A stretch of DNA of 64,000 nucleotides from JAENVU01 sp031362155 (GTDB lineage: Bacteria > Actinomycetota > Acidimicrobiia > IMCC26256 > JAENVU01), in the NCBI GenBank assembly GCA_031362155.1, contig JANLRZ010000180.1, forward strand, positions 1-64,000. Reading direction: 5' to 3'. Under the pieces are notes generated by a model. It made no database searches and was not told where the DNA came from. It saw nothing but the letters and a program-made list of their open reading frames with translations. Numbering within the stretch: the stretch's first letter is position 1; the number at the start of each line of letters is the position of its first letter. Below are positions 8,762-16,003 of the stretch, piece after piece. A program made the translations under genes and the position numbers.

Positions 8762-9613
8762 TTACTTGCGGTAGTCGAAGAAGCCGAGCTTGGACTTGCG
8801 GCCGAAACGCTCGGCGCTGACCATGCGGCGCAGGAGCGGTGCCGGGGCGTAGTTCGGGTCCTTGAACTCGGCGTAGAGGGCCTCGAGGATCGCGAGGCTG
8901 GTGTCGAGGCCCACGAGGTCGAGCAGTGCGAGCGGTCCCATCGGGAAGTTGCACCCACCCTGCATCGCGGCGTCGATGTCTTCTTTCGACGCCACACCGG
9001 CGTCGTAGAGCTTCACGGCGTTGTTGAGGTAGGGGAACAGCAGCGCGTTGACAATGAACCCGGCCTGGTCCTTGACCTCGACCGGCTTCTTTCCGCACGC
9101 CTCGGCGAAGGCCCGAGCCGTCGCGATGGTCTCGTCGCTCGTGGTGATGGCCCGCACCAGTTCGACGAGCGGCATCATCGGCGCCGGGTTGAAGAAGTGC
9201 ACGCCGCAGACCAGTTCCGGGCGGCCGGTCTCCATTGCCATCTCGACGACGGGGAGCGTCGAGGTGTTGGTCGCGAGGATCGCGCCCTCCTTGACGATCC
9301 GGTCGAGTTCGCTGAAGAGGTGTTTCTTCGTGGGGAGGTCCTCGAGAATCGACTCGATCACGAGATCACAGTCGCTCAACGCGCCGAGGTCGCTGACGGC
9401 GCTGACCCGACCGAGCACCGCAGTGCGCTCGCCGTCTTCGAGCTTGCCCCGCTCCACCTGCTTGGCGAGCGACTTCTCGAGCCCGGCGACCATCGCGTCG
9501 GCCGTCGCCTGGGAGCGGCTGCGCAGGACCACCTCGGTCCCGGCCTTGGCCGCGACTTCGGCGATGCCGCTGCCCATGATCCCTGAACCGACGATTCCGA
9601 CGCGCTTGGTCAT
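8762..9613 (-). CDS. 3-hydroxyacyl-CoA (3-hydroxybutyryl-CoA) dehydrogenase
   Basis: NAD(P)-dependent 3-hydroxyacyl-CoA dehydrogenase of 283 residues. The dinucleotide-binding motif GSGIMGSG is at 9-16; ATNTSTLPV, GVHFFNPAPMMPLVE and the C-terminal GPLALLDLVGLD blocks match the short, single-function 3-hydroxybutyryl-CoA dehydrogenases. ATG 9613 has a GGGAG ribosome site; the open frame upstream is discarded. It lies 7 bases ahead of the MeaA-like mutase in the same direction, so the two likely form an operon for C4 acyl-CoA interconversion. Cytosolic. Confidence 0.92.
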   Translation of the reverse strand: MTKRVGIVGSGIMGSGIAEVAAKAGTEVVLRSRSQATADAMVAGLEKSLAKQVERGKLEDGERTAVLGRVSAVSDLGALSDCDLVIESILEDLPTKKHLFSELDRIVKEGAILATNTSTLPVVEMAMETGRPELVCGVHFFNPAPMMPLVELVRAITTSDETIATARAFAEACGKKPVEVKDQAGFIVNALLFPYLNNAVKLYDAGVASKEDIDAAMQGGCNFPMGPLALLDLVGLDTSLAILEALYAEFKDPNYAPAPLLRRMVSAERFGRKSKLGFFDYRK

Positions 9614-9698
9614 AGCTCCCTCTCCCCGGGCGAAAGCGGAAACAGTAGTGAGGAGACCGTCCGTATCGCCAAGAGAGCCCAGGGTTAGTCTGCGATCG

Positions 9699-10400
9699 AT
9701 GGCCAGTCGAACCGCACCCAAGGGAACACTCGCGCTCATCGGCGGAGGGGAGTGGGGTGAGCACCACCGAACCCTGGATCGCCGGCTCTTGGCGATCAGC
9801 GGTGGCACCGAAGTCGTGGTGATCCCCACGGCCGCCTCCTACGAACATCCCGAGCAGGTGGGAGAGGCCGCGTCAGAACACTGGGCGGGCCTGGGCGCGA
9901 CGGCGACGGCGTTACCGATCGTGCACCGCCGAGATGCGGAGACCGCGAAGTTCGTGAAGGCCGTCGAGCATGCCGACTTCGTGTATCTGGCCGACGGTTC
10001 GCCGATGCACCTGCGCAGCGTCCTCAAGGGTTCGGATCTCTACGAGGCCCTGATGAGCGCGTACCGCCGAGGTGCCGTGATCGCCGCGTCCGGCGCGGCC
10101 GCGACCGTCTTGTGCGACCCGATGGTCGACCCGCGTGGTGGTGCCTACACCGTTGGCTTGGGATTCGTGACCGGGCTCGCGGTGTTCCCGTACCACGGCA
10201 CCGCGGCGAGTCACCTGCTCGAACGCTCCATCGAGCTCCGGCCCCGAGACGCGATCCTGGTGGGACTCGACGAGGAGACCGCGCTCGTGCGCGCGCCGGA
10301 CGCGACCTGGTCGGTGGCCGGAAGCGGGCACGCCACGGTGTACGGCGACGGCGCCCCCCAGACCTACGCCGAGGGTGCAACGGGCCTCGCCCTGCCCTAG
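9699..10400 (+). CDS. Peptidase S51 / cyanophycinase-like protein
   Basis: A 233-residue protein of the class I glutamine amidotransferase-like S51 group (cyanophycinase, dipeptidase E). It starts with KGTLALIGGGEWGEHHRTLD, has FVYLADGSPMHLRSVL near 90-105 and the nucleophile-elbow region IAASGAAATVL near 128-138, where the serine would act. The family normally has GTSAGA here, so the active site is slightly divergent. No cyanophycin synthetase is near, so a true cyanophycin substrate is doubtful. ATG 9699 follows the divergent dehydrogenase by 85 bases; the long open frame upstream is antisense to that gene. Confidence 0.78.
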   Translation: MASRTAPKGTLALIGGGEWGEHHRTLDRRLLAISGGTEVVVIPTAASYEHPEQVGEAASEHWAGLGATATALPIVHRRDAETAKFVKAVEHADFVYLADGSPMHLRSVLKGSDLYEALMSAYRRGAVIAASGAAATVLCDPMVDPRGGAYTVGLGFVTGLAVFPYHGTAASHLLERSIELRPRDAILVGLDEETALVRAPDATWSVAGSGHATVYGDGAPQTYAEGATGLALP

Positions 10401-10427
10401 CGCTCCGCGCTCGAGCGCCGCGCGCTA
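10398..10427. terminator. Imperfect palindrome joining two convergent stop codons
   Basis: TAGCGCTCCGCGCTC at 10398-10412 pairs with 10413-10427 in 13 of 15 positions. The TAG of the S51-like gene (10398-10400) is opposite the stop of the cyclophilin gene (10425-10427 on the other strand), so the two stop codons pair at the base of the stem. It is well placed as a bidirectional terminator but has no T-run. Confidence 0.5.
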
Positions 10428-11165
10428 CGGCGCCGAGGTCGAACTCGTGGTGCTGATTTCGGGCGTCGATCCTGTCGCGATCTTGATCGAGTTGATCCGC
10501 ACGAAGGACTTCGGCATATCACTGCCCGGTGGCTTCGTCTCCTGGGCTTGGATCTTCTGGACGACGTCCAAGCCGGCGGTCACCGACCCGAAGGTGAGGT
10601 CGTCGGTGGGCACGGCAGATTCGTTGCCGGTCACGATGTAGAACTGGGACCCGAACGCGCCCGCCGGCTGATCGGCCGAACGCGCCGCGACGAAGGACCC
10701 GACCTTGAAATCGTTCGCGGGCTTGTCGGTCACGGTGTAGCCCGGGCCGCCGCCACGGTCACACTTCGGCGAACCGCCCTGGATGCCGAAGCCCGGCATG
10801 AGTCGGTCGATGCAGAGCCCGTCGTAGAACTTGTTCTTCGCGAGGAACACGAAGCTGTTGACGGCGTTGGGCGCGGCTTCCGCATCGAGTGCCACCACGA
10901 TGTCGCCCTCGGTGGTGTCGATCGTCGCGGTGTAGGTCTTCTTGGGATCGATGGTCACCTTCGGCGCGGTCTTGTAGTCGCGGGTGGGTGAGTCGGATCC
11001 ACTGGTGACCGAGATGATGATGGCGATGACCGCCAACGGCGCCAACAGGTACAGCAGGCCGCGGGCGGCCTTCATCTGCCGTTGGCGCTTCTGCATCCGC
11101 TCGCGCTCGATCCGAGCCCGCTCGCGGTTTTCCTTCTGACGTTCGCGTTTCGCTGCCTTGGACAC
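10425..11165 (-). CDS. Membrane-anchored cyclophilin-type peptidyl-prolyl isomerase
   Basis: A 246-residue protein that would catalyse proline cis-trans isomerisation outside the membrane. A highly charged N-terminus (AKRERQKENRERARIE region, about 5-35) is followed by a single hydrophobic segment (about 38-57) and then the cyclophilin domain, recognisable by TTEGDIVVALDAEAAPNAVN, FYDGLCIDRLMPGFGIQGG and FGSQFYIVTG. Topology predicts the domain on the outer face. GTG 11165 is taken because upstream sequence in frame lies over the next gene. The CocE-like gene ends 11 bases before it, so they are probably co-transcribed. The C-terminal tail is Ser/Thr-rich. Confidence 0.87.
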   Translation of the reverse strand: MSKAAKRERQKENRERARIERERMQKRQRQMKAARGLLYLLAPLAVIAIIISVTSGSDSPTRDYKTAPKVTIDPKKTYTATIDTTEGDIVVALDAEAAPNAVNSFVFLAKNKFYDGLCIDRLMPGFGIQGGSPKCDRGGGPGYTVTDKPANDFKVGSFVAARSADQPAGAFGSQFYIVTGNESAVPTDDLTFGSVTAGLDVVQKIQAQETKPPGSDMPKSFVRINSIKIATGSTPEISTTSSTSAP

Positions 11166-11176
11166 GGCGGCGGAGT

Positions 11177-13480
11177 CTAGGAGGTCGGCCAGGGAAGGTT
11201 CGGTGCCGGTGGCACGAAGGTCCGGCACGGCTGGGCGCGCACCGACGGACACGGTGCGGCCACCGGGCCGAGATCCGGGCCAAAGGGAACGATCGGCAAG
11301 ACGATCCGTGACGGACGTCCGTCGTCGTGGGCCACGCGGTTGATCACCTGACCGTCGGTCGCGGCCGTATCGAAGGCCCACTCGGGACGGTCGCCGCCGG
11401 GCGCCTGGATCGTGAGCCGGATCTGGCTGCCGGCGCGGAACTGGTGGGCGAACGGGAACAGTGCGATCCGCGCCGACACGAAGGTGTCGGGCGTGATGTC
11501 GGCCATGTCCTGAAGCTCATCGCTGTGCACCGGGTTCAGTTCGGTGCTTCGGGTGGTGTCGAGCTTGCGGTGGCTGAGTTTGAGCCAGCCGTTCTGCACG
11601 AACCGCTCGTTGCCGTCGGGCAGGACTTCGCTGAGCGTCACCTGGACGTCGTTGTCCTTGGCCGTGGAGGAGATCCACAGGTCGACGCTGCCGGTACCGG
11701 CCATCGAGAGCGTCTTCCCCAATGGCTTGGTCATGTAGGACAGCGATGCTCCGTCGGCGACGGGCTGCCAGTCGTAGGTGGGAGTGGCTGCCCAGATGTT
11801 GCCGCCCTGGAAGTTCTTGCGGGGCCGCAGGGTCGGGTCGGGGCGGTACTCGTCGGCCGCTTCGTGGTTCTCGGGCAACGCCTTGCGCAGTCGTCCGTCC
11901 GGGCGGAGATACCACGCCCGCGCTTTGGTGTCGGGAATCGGCCATGCCGAGTATCGGGTCTCGCCGCGCGGCATCAATGCGCCCGGCGCGTATCCCTCGG
12001 CGTTACCGGTCTCCCACAGGATCTGCACCCGGGGCTCGCCCTCGAACCAGGCCCGAGCGTTGTCGTAGCTCACGCCGGTGAATCGGTCAGGCGGGATCGA
12101 CAAGCCGCCGATGCCGGTGATCGCGCTCCACAGCGCCGGGGCGAATGCCCGCATGAACCCGGAGACGGCCGGAGTGCGACCGGCGACGTAGAGGTCGAGG
12201 ATCTCGTTGAGCGCGAGGATTGCCGTCGGGTCGAGACCCTCGGTGTGGACCCCGTTCTGTCCGAGGACCTTCACCAGGGTGGTGGGGGCGAATCGGTTGA
12301 TCATGTTGGCCCAGTGGCCACCGGTCTGCTCGTCCTGCCAGGCGCCGATGAGCAGCACCTTCGCGGTGATCTGGTCGGCGAACTCCGCGGGTGCGAGTGA
12401 GTCACTGCCCCGGGGGAAGTCGTAGGTGAACTCCGGGTCGAGCGAACTCGACGGATTCGGGTGGTCGTAGGTCTGCTTGAGCAGGTCGACGTTCTGACCG
12501 CGCAGCAGCATGTTGTCGGCACACGTCGTGTCACCGTCGGCGATGCGCTGCTTCACCCATCCCGGCGCGTCGGCGTTGGGCCACTTGTTCTGCTCGACCC
12601 GCTCGGTCGCCCAGTTGAGCGCGAAGCCGTTGTTGAAGACCCCGCCCGGATAGAGCGTGCCCCGCCACGTGTCGTCGATGACCGAGACCGGCGTGATCAC
12701 ATCGAGGTGCGGGGGACGAGCGCGAGCGACGAAGAGCTGGCTGATTCCTGCGTAGGAGATCCCCACCATGCCGACATGACCGGTGGACCACGGCTGCGCC
12801 GCGATCGTCTCGATCGCGTCGTACCCATCGAGGGACTGCAGGTTCTCGAAGAAGTTGAACGCACCGCCCGAGCAGCCCGAACCTCGGATGTTGACCCCGA
12901 TCCAGGCGTAGCCGCTCGGCGGCATGAGGAGCTTGTACTGCGGTTGGCCGGTGCTCGGGCTCGACGGGTCGTACCCGGAGTACTCCATCACCGCGGGGTA
13001 CGGTCCTTGGTCGGCCGGGCCGGGCAGGACCACCGTGACCGACAGGGTCGTGCCGTCGCGCGTGGTGAGGTAGCTGTAGCCGCTGTTGTTGCCGAGATTG
13101 GTGGTGTTGAGTTGCTGACCCGTGTAGAGCGATTGCGGTGGGATGGCGTTGGCGTCGAGCACGGTCACCGGTGCACTCACCGTCATCGTCGCGCCGGTGC
13201 CGACCTCGACGGTGTAGCCGGACCGGGCCTTGAGGTTGTGGAAGTTGTAGCCACCGAGACTGTCGATGGTCCCGGTCTGGACCACGAGCCCCTTGCGCTT
13301 CAGTGTGATCGGTGCGCCGGGCGGCGCGTGCAAGACCGCGAGCTGGTGGACGCTCCCCCGCACGACAATCCCCGAGGCGTCGGCCACGGCCGGCCGTGGC
13401 GTTGCGCTCGCGGTTCCCGCGAGGGCAGGGACGGACAGCGCGACGATCAACGAGATCGAGAGCCAACGAATCGAACGCAC
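11177..13480 (-). CDS. Secreted CocE/NonD-type (S15) acyl hydrolase
   Basis: A 767-residue exported alpha/beta hydrolase of the X-Pro dipeptidyl-peptidase/cocaine esterase group. A signal peptide (about 1-26, cleaved after ASA) is followed by a small beta-rich region (30-130), the catalytic domain with nucleophile Ser242 in GMVGISYAG, and a C-terminal jelly-roll that includes GSVDLWISSTAKDNDVQVTL and a DPTLRPRKNFQGG lead-in. Substrate may be an ester or peptide; it cannot be read from sequence. GTG 13480 has a strong GGGAGG upstream; the frame runs on to 14191 but that part is antisense to lysC. The isomerase gene follows 11 bases downstream. Confidence 0.86.
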   Translation of the reverse strand: MRSIRWLSISLIVALSVPALAGTASATPRPAVADASGIVVRGSVHQLAVLHAPPGAPITLKRKGLVVQTGTIDSLGGYNFHNLKARSGYTVEVGTGATMTVSAPVTVLDANAIPPQSLYTGQQLNTTNLGNNSGYSYLTTRDGTTLSVTVVLPGPADQGPYPAVMEYSGYDPSSPSTGQPQYKLLMPPSGYAWIGVNIRGSGCSGGAFNFFENLQSLDGYDAIETIAAQPWSTGHVGMVGISYAGISQLFVARARPPHLDVITPVSVIDDTWRGTLYPGGVFNNGFALNWATERVEQNKWPNADAPGWVKQRIADGDTTCADNMLLRGQNVDLLKQTYDHPNPSSSLDPEFTYDFPRGSDSLAPAEFADQITAKVLLIGAWQDEQTGGHWANMINRFAPTTLVKVLGQNGVHTEGLDPTAILALNEILDLYVAGRTPAVSGFMRAFAPALWSAITGIGGLSIPPDRFTGVSYDNARAWFEGEPRVQILWETGNAEGYAPGALMPRGETRYSAWPIPDTKARAWYLRPDGRLRKALPENHEAADEYRPDPTLRPRKNFQGGNIWAATPTYDWQPVADGASLSYMTKPLGKTLSMAGTGSVDLWISSTAKDNDVQVTLSEVLPDGNERFVQNGWLKLSHRKLDTTRSTELNPVHSDELQDMADITPDTFVSARIALFPFAHQFRAGSQIRLTIQAPGGDRPEWAFDTAATDGQVINRVAHDDGRPSRIVLPIVPFGPDLGPVAAPCPSVRAQPCRTFVPPAPNLPWPTS

Positions 13481-13609
13481 GAGGAGCCTCCCAGGCAGCA
13501 GCGAGGGTGCATTGTGGCAGAAATCAGACCACCCGTTGGCAGCGGGTCGCTCCGAACGGGGCGCGGTATTGGTCCGAGGCCGGCGGAGATGGCCAGGTAC
13601 CCTCACTTC

Positions 13610-14827
13610 GTGGCCCTGATCGTCCAAAAGTTCGGCGGATCGTCCGTCGCCGATCCCGATCGCATCCGAGCCGTCGCCGACCACATCGTGCGGACCCAGC
13701 GCGCGGGCAATCAGGTCGTGGTGGTCGTCTCCGCGATGGGCAAGTCGACCGACAACCTGGTTCGGTTGGCCCACGATGTCTCCCACGATCCTCATGGCCG
13801 GGAAATGGACATGCTGCTCACCGCGGGGGAGCGCATCTCGATGGCGCTGCTGTGTATGGCCGTGATCGATCTGGGCATTCACGCGGTCAGCTTCACGGGA
13901 TCCCAGGCCGGCATCGTGACCGACACGGTCCACGGCAAGGCGAAGATCCTCGAGATCAAGGGCGATCGCATTCGCGAGACCCTGGGCCAGGGGTCGGTCG
14001 CGGTCGTTGCCGGGTTCCAAGGGATCTCGACGGCGAAAGACATCACCACGCTCGGCCGAGGCGGGTCGGATACGACGGCGGTGGCCTTGGCCGCGTCGCT
14101 CGGCGCCGAGGTCTGCGAGATCTACACCGACGTGTCCGGCGTCTTCACCGCCGATCCGCGGATCGTGCCCGAAGCCCGCAAGCTCTCCCATGTGTCGTTC
14201 GAGGAGATGTTGGAGATTGCCGCCACCGGAGGCAAGGTCCTCGCACTGCGATCAGTCGAATTTGCCCGCAACTACGGCGTGCCGGTGCACGTCCGGTCGT
14301 CGTTCACCTGGGAACCGGGCACCTGGGTCGTCGAGGAGGACCCCACCATGGAACAGGCCATCATCTCCGGTGTCACCCACGACACCTCCGAAGCCAAGGT
14401 CACGATCGCCCAGGTGGCCGACCGTCCCGGCGTCGCCGCATCGCTGTTTCGCGCGTTGGCCGATTCGGCCGTGAACGTCGACATGATCGTGCAGAACGTG
14501 TCGACCGCCGGCCACACCGACATCTCGTTCACCGTGCCCAAAGACGATCTGCATCGGGCGCTCGGGGTCATGGAGAAGATCTCCGCCGATCTCGAGTCCA
14601 CCGGGATCACCCACGATTCCGATGTCGCCCGGGTCAGCGTCATCGGTGCCGGCATGCGCACGAATCCGGGGGTCGCGGCCAAGATGTTCGAGGTCCTCGC
14701 CAACGAGGGCGTGAACATCGAGATGATCAGCACGTCGTCGATCAGGATCTCGTGTGTCGTTCCCGCGGCCGACGTCGAGACCGCCGTGCGGGCCCTCCAC
14801 CAGGCGTTCGACCTGCAAAACGCTTGA
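13610..14827 (+). CDS. lysC: Aspartate kinase
   Basis: Phosphorylates aspartate as the first step to lysine, threonine, methionine and diaminopimelate. The protein is 405 residues: an N-terminal amino-acid kinase domain beginning VALIVQKFGGSSV, with VVVVSAMGK and TLGRGGSDTTAVALA, then two ACT domains (VTIAQVADRPGVAASLF and VSVIGAGMRTNPGVAAKMF) that usually give feedback control. GTG 13610 matches the family N-terminus. An ATG at 13589 with a GAGG 9 bases upstream would add seven residues and is a real alternative. asd follows 60 bases downstream in the same direction. Confidence 0.94.
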   Translation: MALIVQKFGGSSVADPDRIRAVADHIVRTQRAGNQVVVVVSAMGKSTDNLVRLAHDVSHDPHGREMDMLLTAGERISMALLCMAVIDLGIHAVSFTGSQAGIVTDTVHGKAKILEIKGDRIRETLGQGSVAVVAGFQGISTAKDITTLGRGGSDTTAVALAASLGAEVCEIYTDVSGVFTADPRIVPEARKLSHVSFEEMLEIAATGGKVLALRSVEFARNYGVPVHVRSSFTWEPGTWVVEEDPTMEQAIISGVTHDTSEAKVTIAQVADRPGVAASLFRALADSAVNVDMIVQNVSTAGHTDISFTVPKDDLHRALGVMEKISADLESTGITHDSDVARVSVIGAGMRTNPGVAAKMFEVLANEGVNIEMISTSSIRISCVVPAADVETAVRALHQAFDLQNA

Positions 14828-14887
14828 AGTCGACCGCCGGCCGGTCGATACCCTTTCCGGACCACGTTGTCGAGAAGGGTTGCCGTC

Positions 14888-15919
14888 GTGACGGTTGATA
14901 TCGGGGTCATCGGGGCGACGGGCCTCGTCGGCCAGGAAATGCTGCGGATCTTGGAGCAGCGTCATTTTCCCGTCGGCTCGCTGCGGGCCTACGCCTCGGC
15001 CCGGTCGGAGGGCCGATCGCTCGATTTCTCGGGTGGTCAGGTGACGTGCGAGGTCCTGCGCGACGGGTGCTTCGATGGGCTCGATCTGGTGATCGTCGAT
15101 GTCGACGATCCGTTGGCCCTCGAATGGGCGCCGATCGCGGCGGCCGCCGGCGCACGGGTGGTCGACAACTCGGCCGCCTTCCGCATGGAGCCGGATGTTC
15201 CGCTCGTCGTCGCCGAGGTGAACTCGGAAGACCTGACCAATCTCCCCCGTGGAATTGCGAGTTGTCCGAACTGCACCACGATGGTGCTCGTCACCGCGTT
15301 GGCGCCGCTCCAGAAGGCTGCAGGCATCGAACGCATGGTGGTCTCGACCTACCAATCGGTCTCGGGCGCGGGTGCGCCGGGTATGGCCGAGCTCGACGCG
15401 CAGTGGACCAAGCTCGCCGGCGATTCCCAGTCGCTCCGTCGCGCCGCAACCATCGACGGTGTGATCGTCCCCGGTGAGGTGTGGTCCAAACCCATCGCCG
15501 GCAACGTGATCCCGCTCGCGGGTTCGGTGAAGGACGCCGGGTACACGAGCGAGGAATGGAAGCTCGTCCACGAGAGCCGCAAGATCCTCCACGACGAGTC
15601 GATGCGGATCACGGCCACGTGTGTGCGCGTGCCGGTGTATGTGGGTCACGCCATGACCGCCAACGTGGAGTTCCGTGACCCGATGTCGAAGGCCCAGGCC
15701 GTCGAACTGCTGCGGGAGGCGCCCGGGGTACTCCTGGTCGACGATGGCGATGGTGCGCCGACGGCCCTCGAAGGGGCGGGCATTGATCCGGTCCTCGTCG
15801 GCCGGTTGCGGGACGACCCGAGCCAGCCCAACACCCTCGACCTCTGGGTGACGGGCGACAACCTGCGCAAGGGCGCAGCGCTCAACGCGGTCCAGATGGC
15901 CGAGATTCTGATTGCCTGA
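14888..15919 (+). CDS. asd: Aspartate-semialdehyde dehydrogenase
   Basis: Reduces aspartyl phosphate from LysC to aspartate semialdehyde with NADPH. The 343-residue sequence has GATGLVG (9-15), the active-site Cys129 in CPNCTTM, the FRMEPDVPLVVAEVN block and the C-terminal GDNLRKGAALNAVQ motif. GTG 14888 is preceded by GAAGGG with an 8-base gap; TTG 14867 would add seven residues without a ribosome site. The short distance to lysC and shared pathway indicate one transcription unit. Confidence 0.95.
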   Translation: MTVDIGVIGATGLVGQEMLRILEQRHFPVGSLRAYASARSEGRSLDFSGGQVTCEVLRDGCFDGLDLVIVDVDDPLALEWAPIAAAAGARVVDNSAAFRMEPDVPLVVAEVNSEDLTNLPRGIASCPNCTTMVLVTALAPLQKAAGIERMVVSTYQSVSGAGAPGMAELDAQWTKLAGDSQSLRRAATIDGVIVPGEVWSKPIAGNVIPLAGSVKDAGYTSEEWKLVHESRKILHDESMRITATCVRVPVYVGHAMTANVEFRDPMSKAQAVELLREAPGVLLVDDGDGAPTALEGAGIDPVLVGRLRDDPSQPNTLDLWVTGDNLRKGAALNAVQMAEILIA

Positions 15920-16003
15920 CCGCGGTCCGAGCCGGGGTTCTGAGCATCTAGACTTTTGGGCCGGATTGGTCGCATCTGCGCAATCCATCGCTCAGGAGGT
16001 TCG

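Noticed and set aside
12461..13609. Upstream extension of the aspartokinase frame
   Set aside because: It is antisense to the signal peptide and catalytic domain of the CocE-type gene and has no kinase-like sequence before VALIVQKFGG.
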